This document shows positions 5,216 to 5,222 of a DNA stretch of 5,222 nt, in pieces (position 1 is the first letter of the stretch; each line of letters opens with the position of its first letter). A program made the position numbers and the translations under genes. Location of the stretch: positions 1-5,222 of the forward strand of contig SKRK01000146.1 in assembly GCA_007118525.1 (NCBI GenBank). The letters run 5' to 3'. This DNA comes from Balneolaceae bacterium. GTDB lineage: Bacteria; Bacteroidota; Rhodothermia; Balneolales; Balneolaceae. A model generated the notes under the pieces. The model was not told where the DNA came from. It made no database searches and saw only the letters and a list, made by a program, of their open reading frames with translations.

Positions 5216-5222
5216 TTTTGGG

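Larger units (their letters stand above)
4965..5222. other. Right-hand non-coding end of window
   Basis: I see no credible gene in this stretch. It contains the possible N-terminal extension of the cyclotransferase, a set of competing inverted repeats (5045-5109), and a GC-rich quasi-repetitive section from about 5159 to the edge. The only short frames in the GC-rich section (18 and 24 codons) lack initiation signals or family resemblance. Confidence 0.5.

Overview
The window looks like ordinary chromosome from a member of the Bacteroidota/Balneolota (FCB) group. The clues are moderate to low GC, no clear Shine-Dalgarno sequence before any of the five genes, one good match to the Bacteroidota promoter (TTG, 19 nt, TAGCTTTG), two lipoproteins, and an aqualysin-type subtilase with a low-complexity C-terminal tail. 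The assignment is inferred from these features; nothing in the window fixes the genus.

Layout. Positions 1-1315 (minus strand) hold the N-terminal 438 codons of a lipoprotein subtilisin-like protease, cut by the left edge inside a Gly-X-Y acidic tail. A 468-bp divergent spacer carries the protease promoter candidate and a 16-bp near-palindrome. Positions 1784-2767 (plus) encode an adenosine-deaminase-family enzyme. It converges with a small lipoprotein of unknown function (2793-3272, minus), leaving only 25 bp between the two. A very AT-rich 424-bp spacer follows, with a candidate terminator and three copies of an 8-mer. Positions 3697-4392 (minus) encode a six-helix membrane protein of the DUF2238/YjdF family. 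A 155-bp spacer contains three GCTTGA words at an exact 13-bp period. Positions 4548-4964 (minus) encode a gamma-glutamylcyclotransferase-like protein. The last 258 bp are non-coding as far as can be seen; they hold mutually exclusive leader hairpins and a GC-rich repeat-like sequence that runs to the right edge.

The five genes do not form an obvious pathway. They cover a surface or periplasmic protease, a purine deaminase, an unknown lipoprotein, an unknown membrane protein and a gamma-glutamyl-group enzyme. Their spacings (155-468 bp except at the convergent pair) suggest separate transcription units. I found no convincing multi-gene novel system. The points most worth a second look are the protease architecture, the substituted active-site neighbourhood of the deaminase, and the small regulatory-looking repeats in the spacers.
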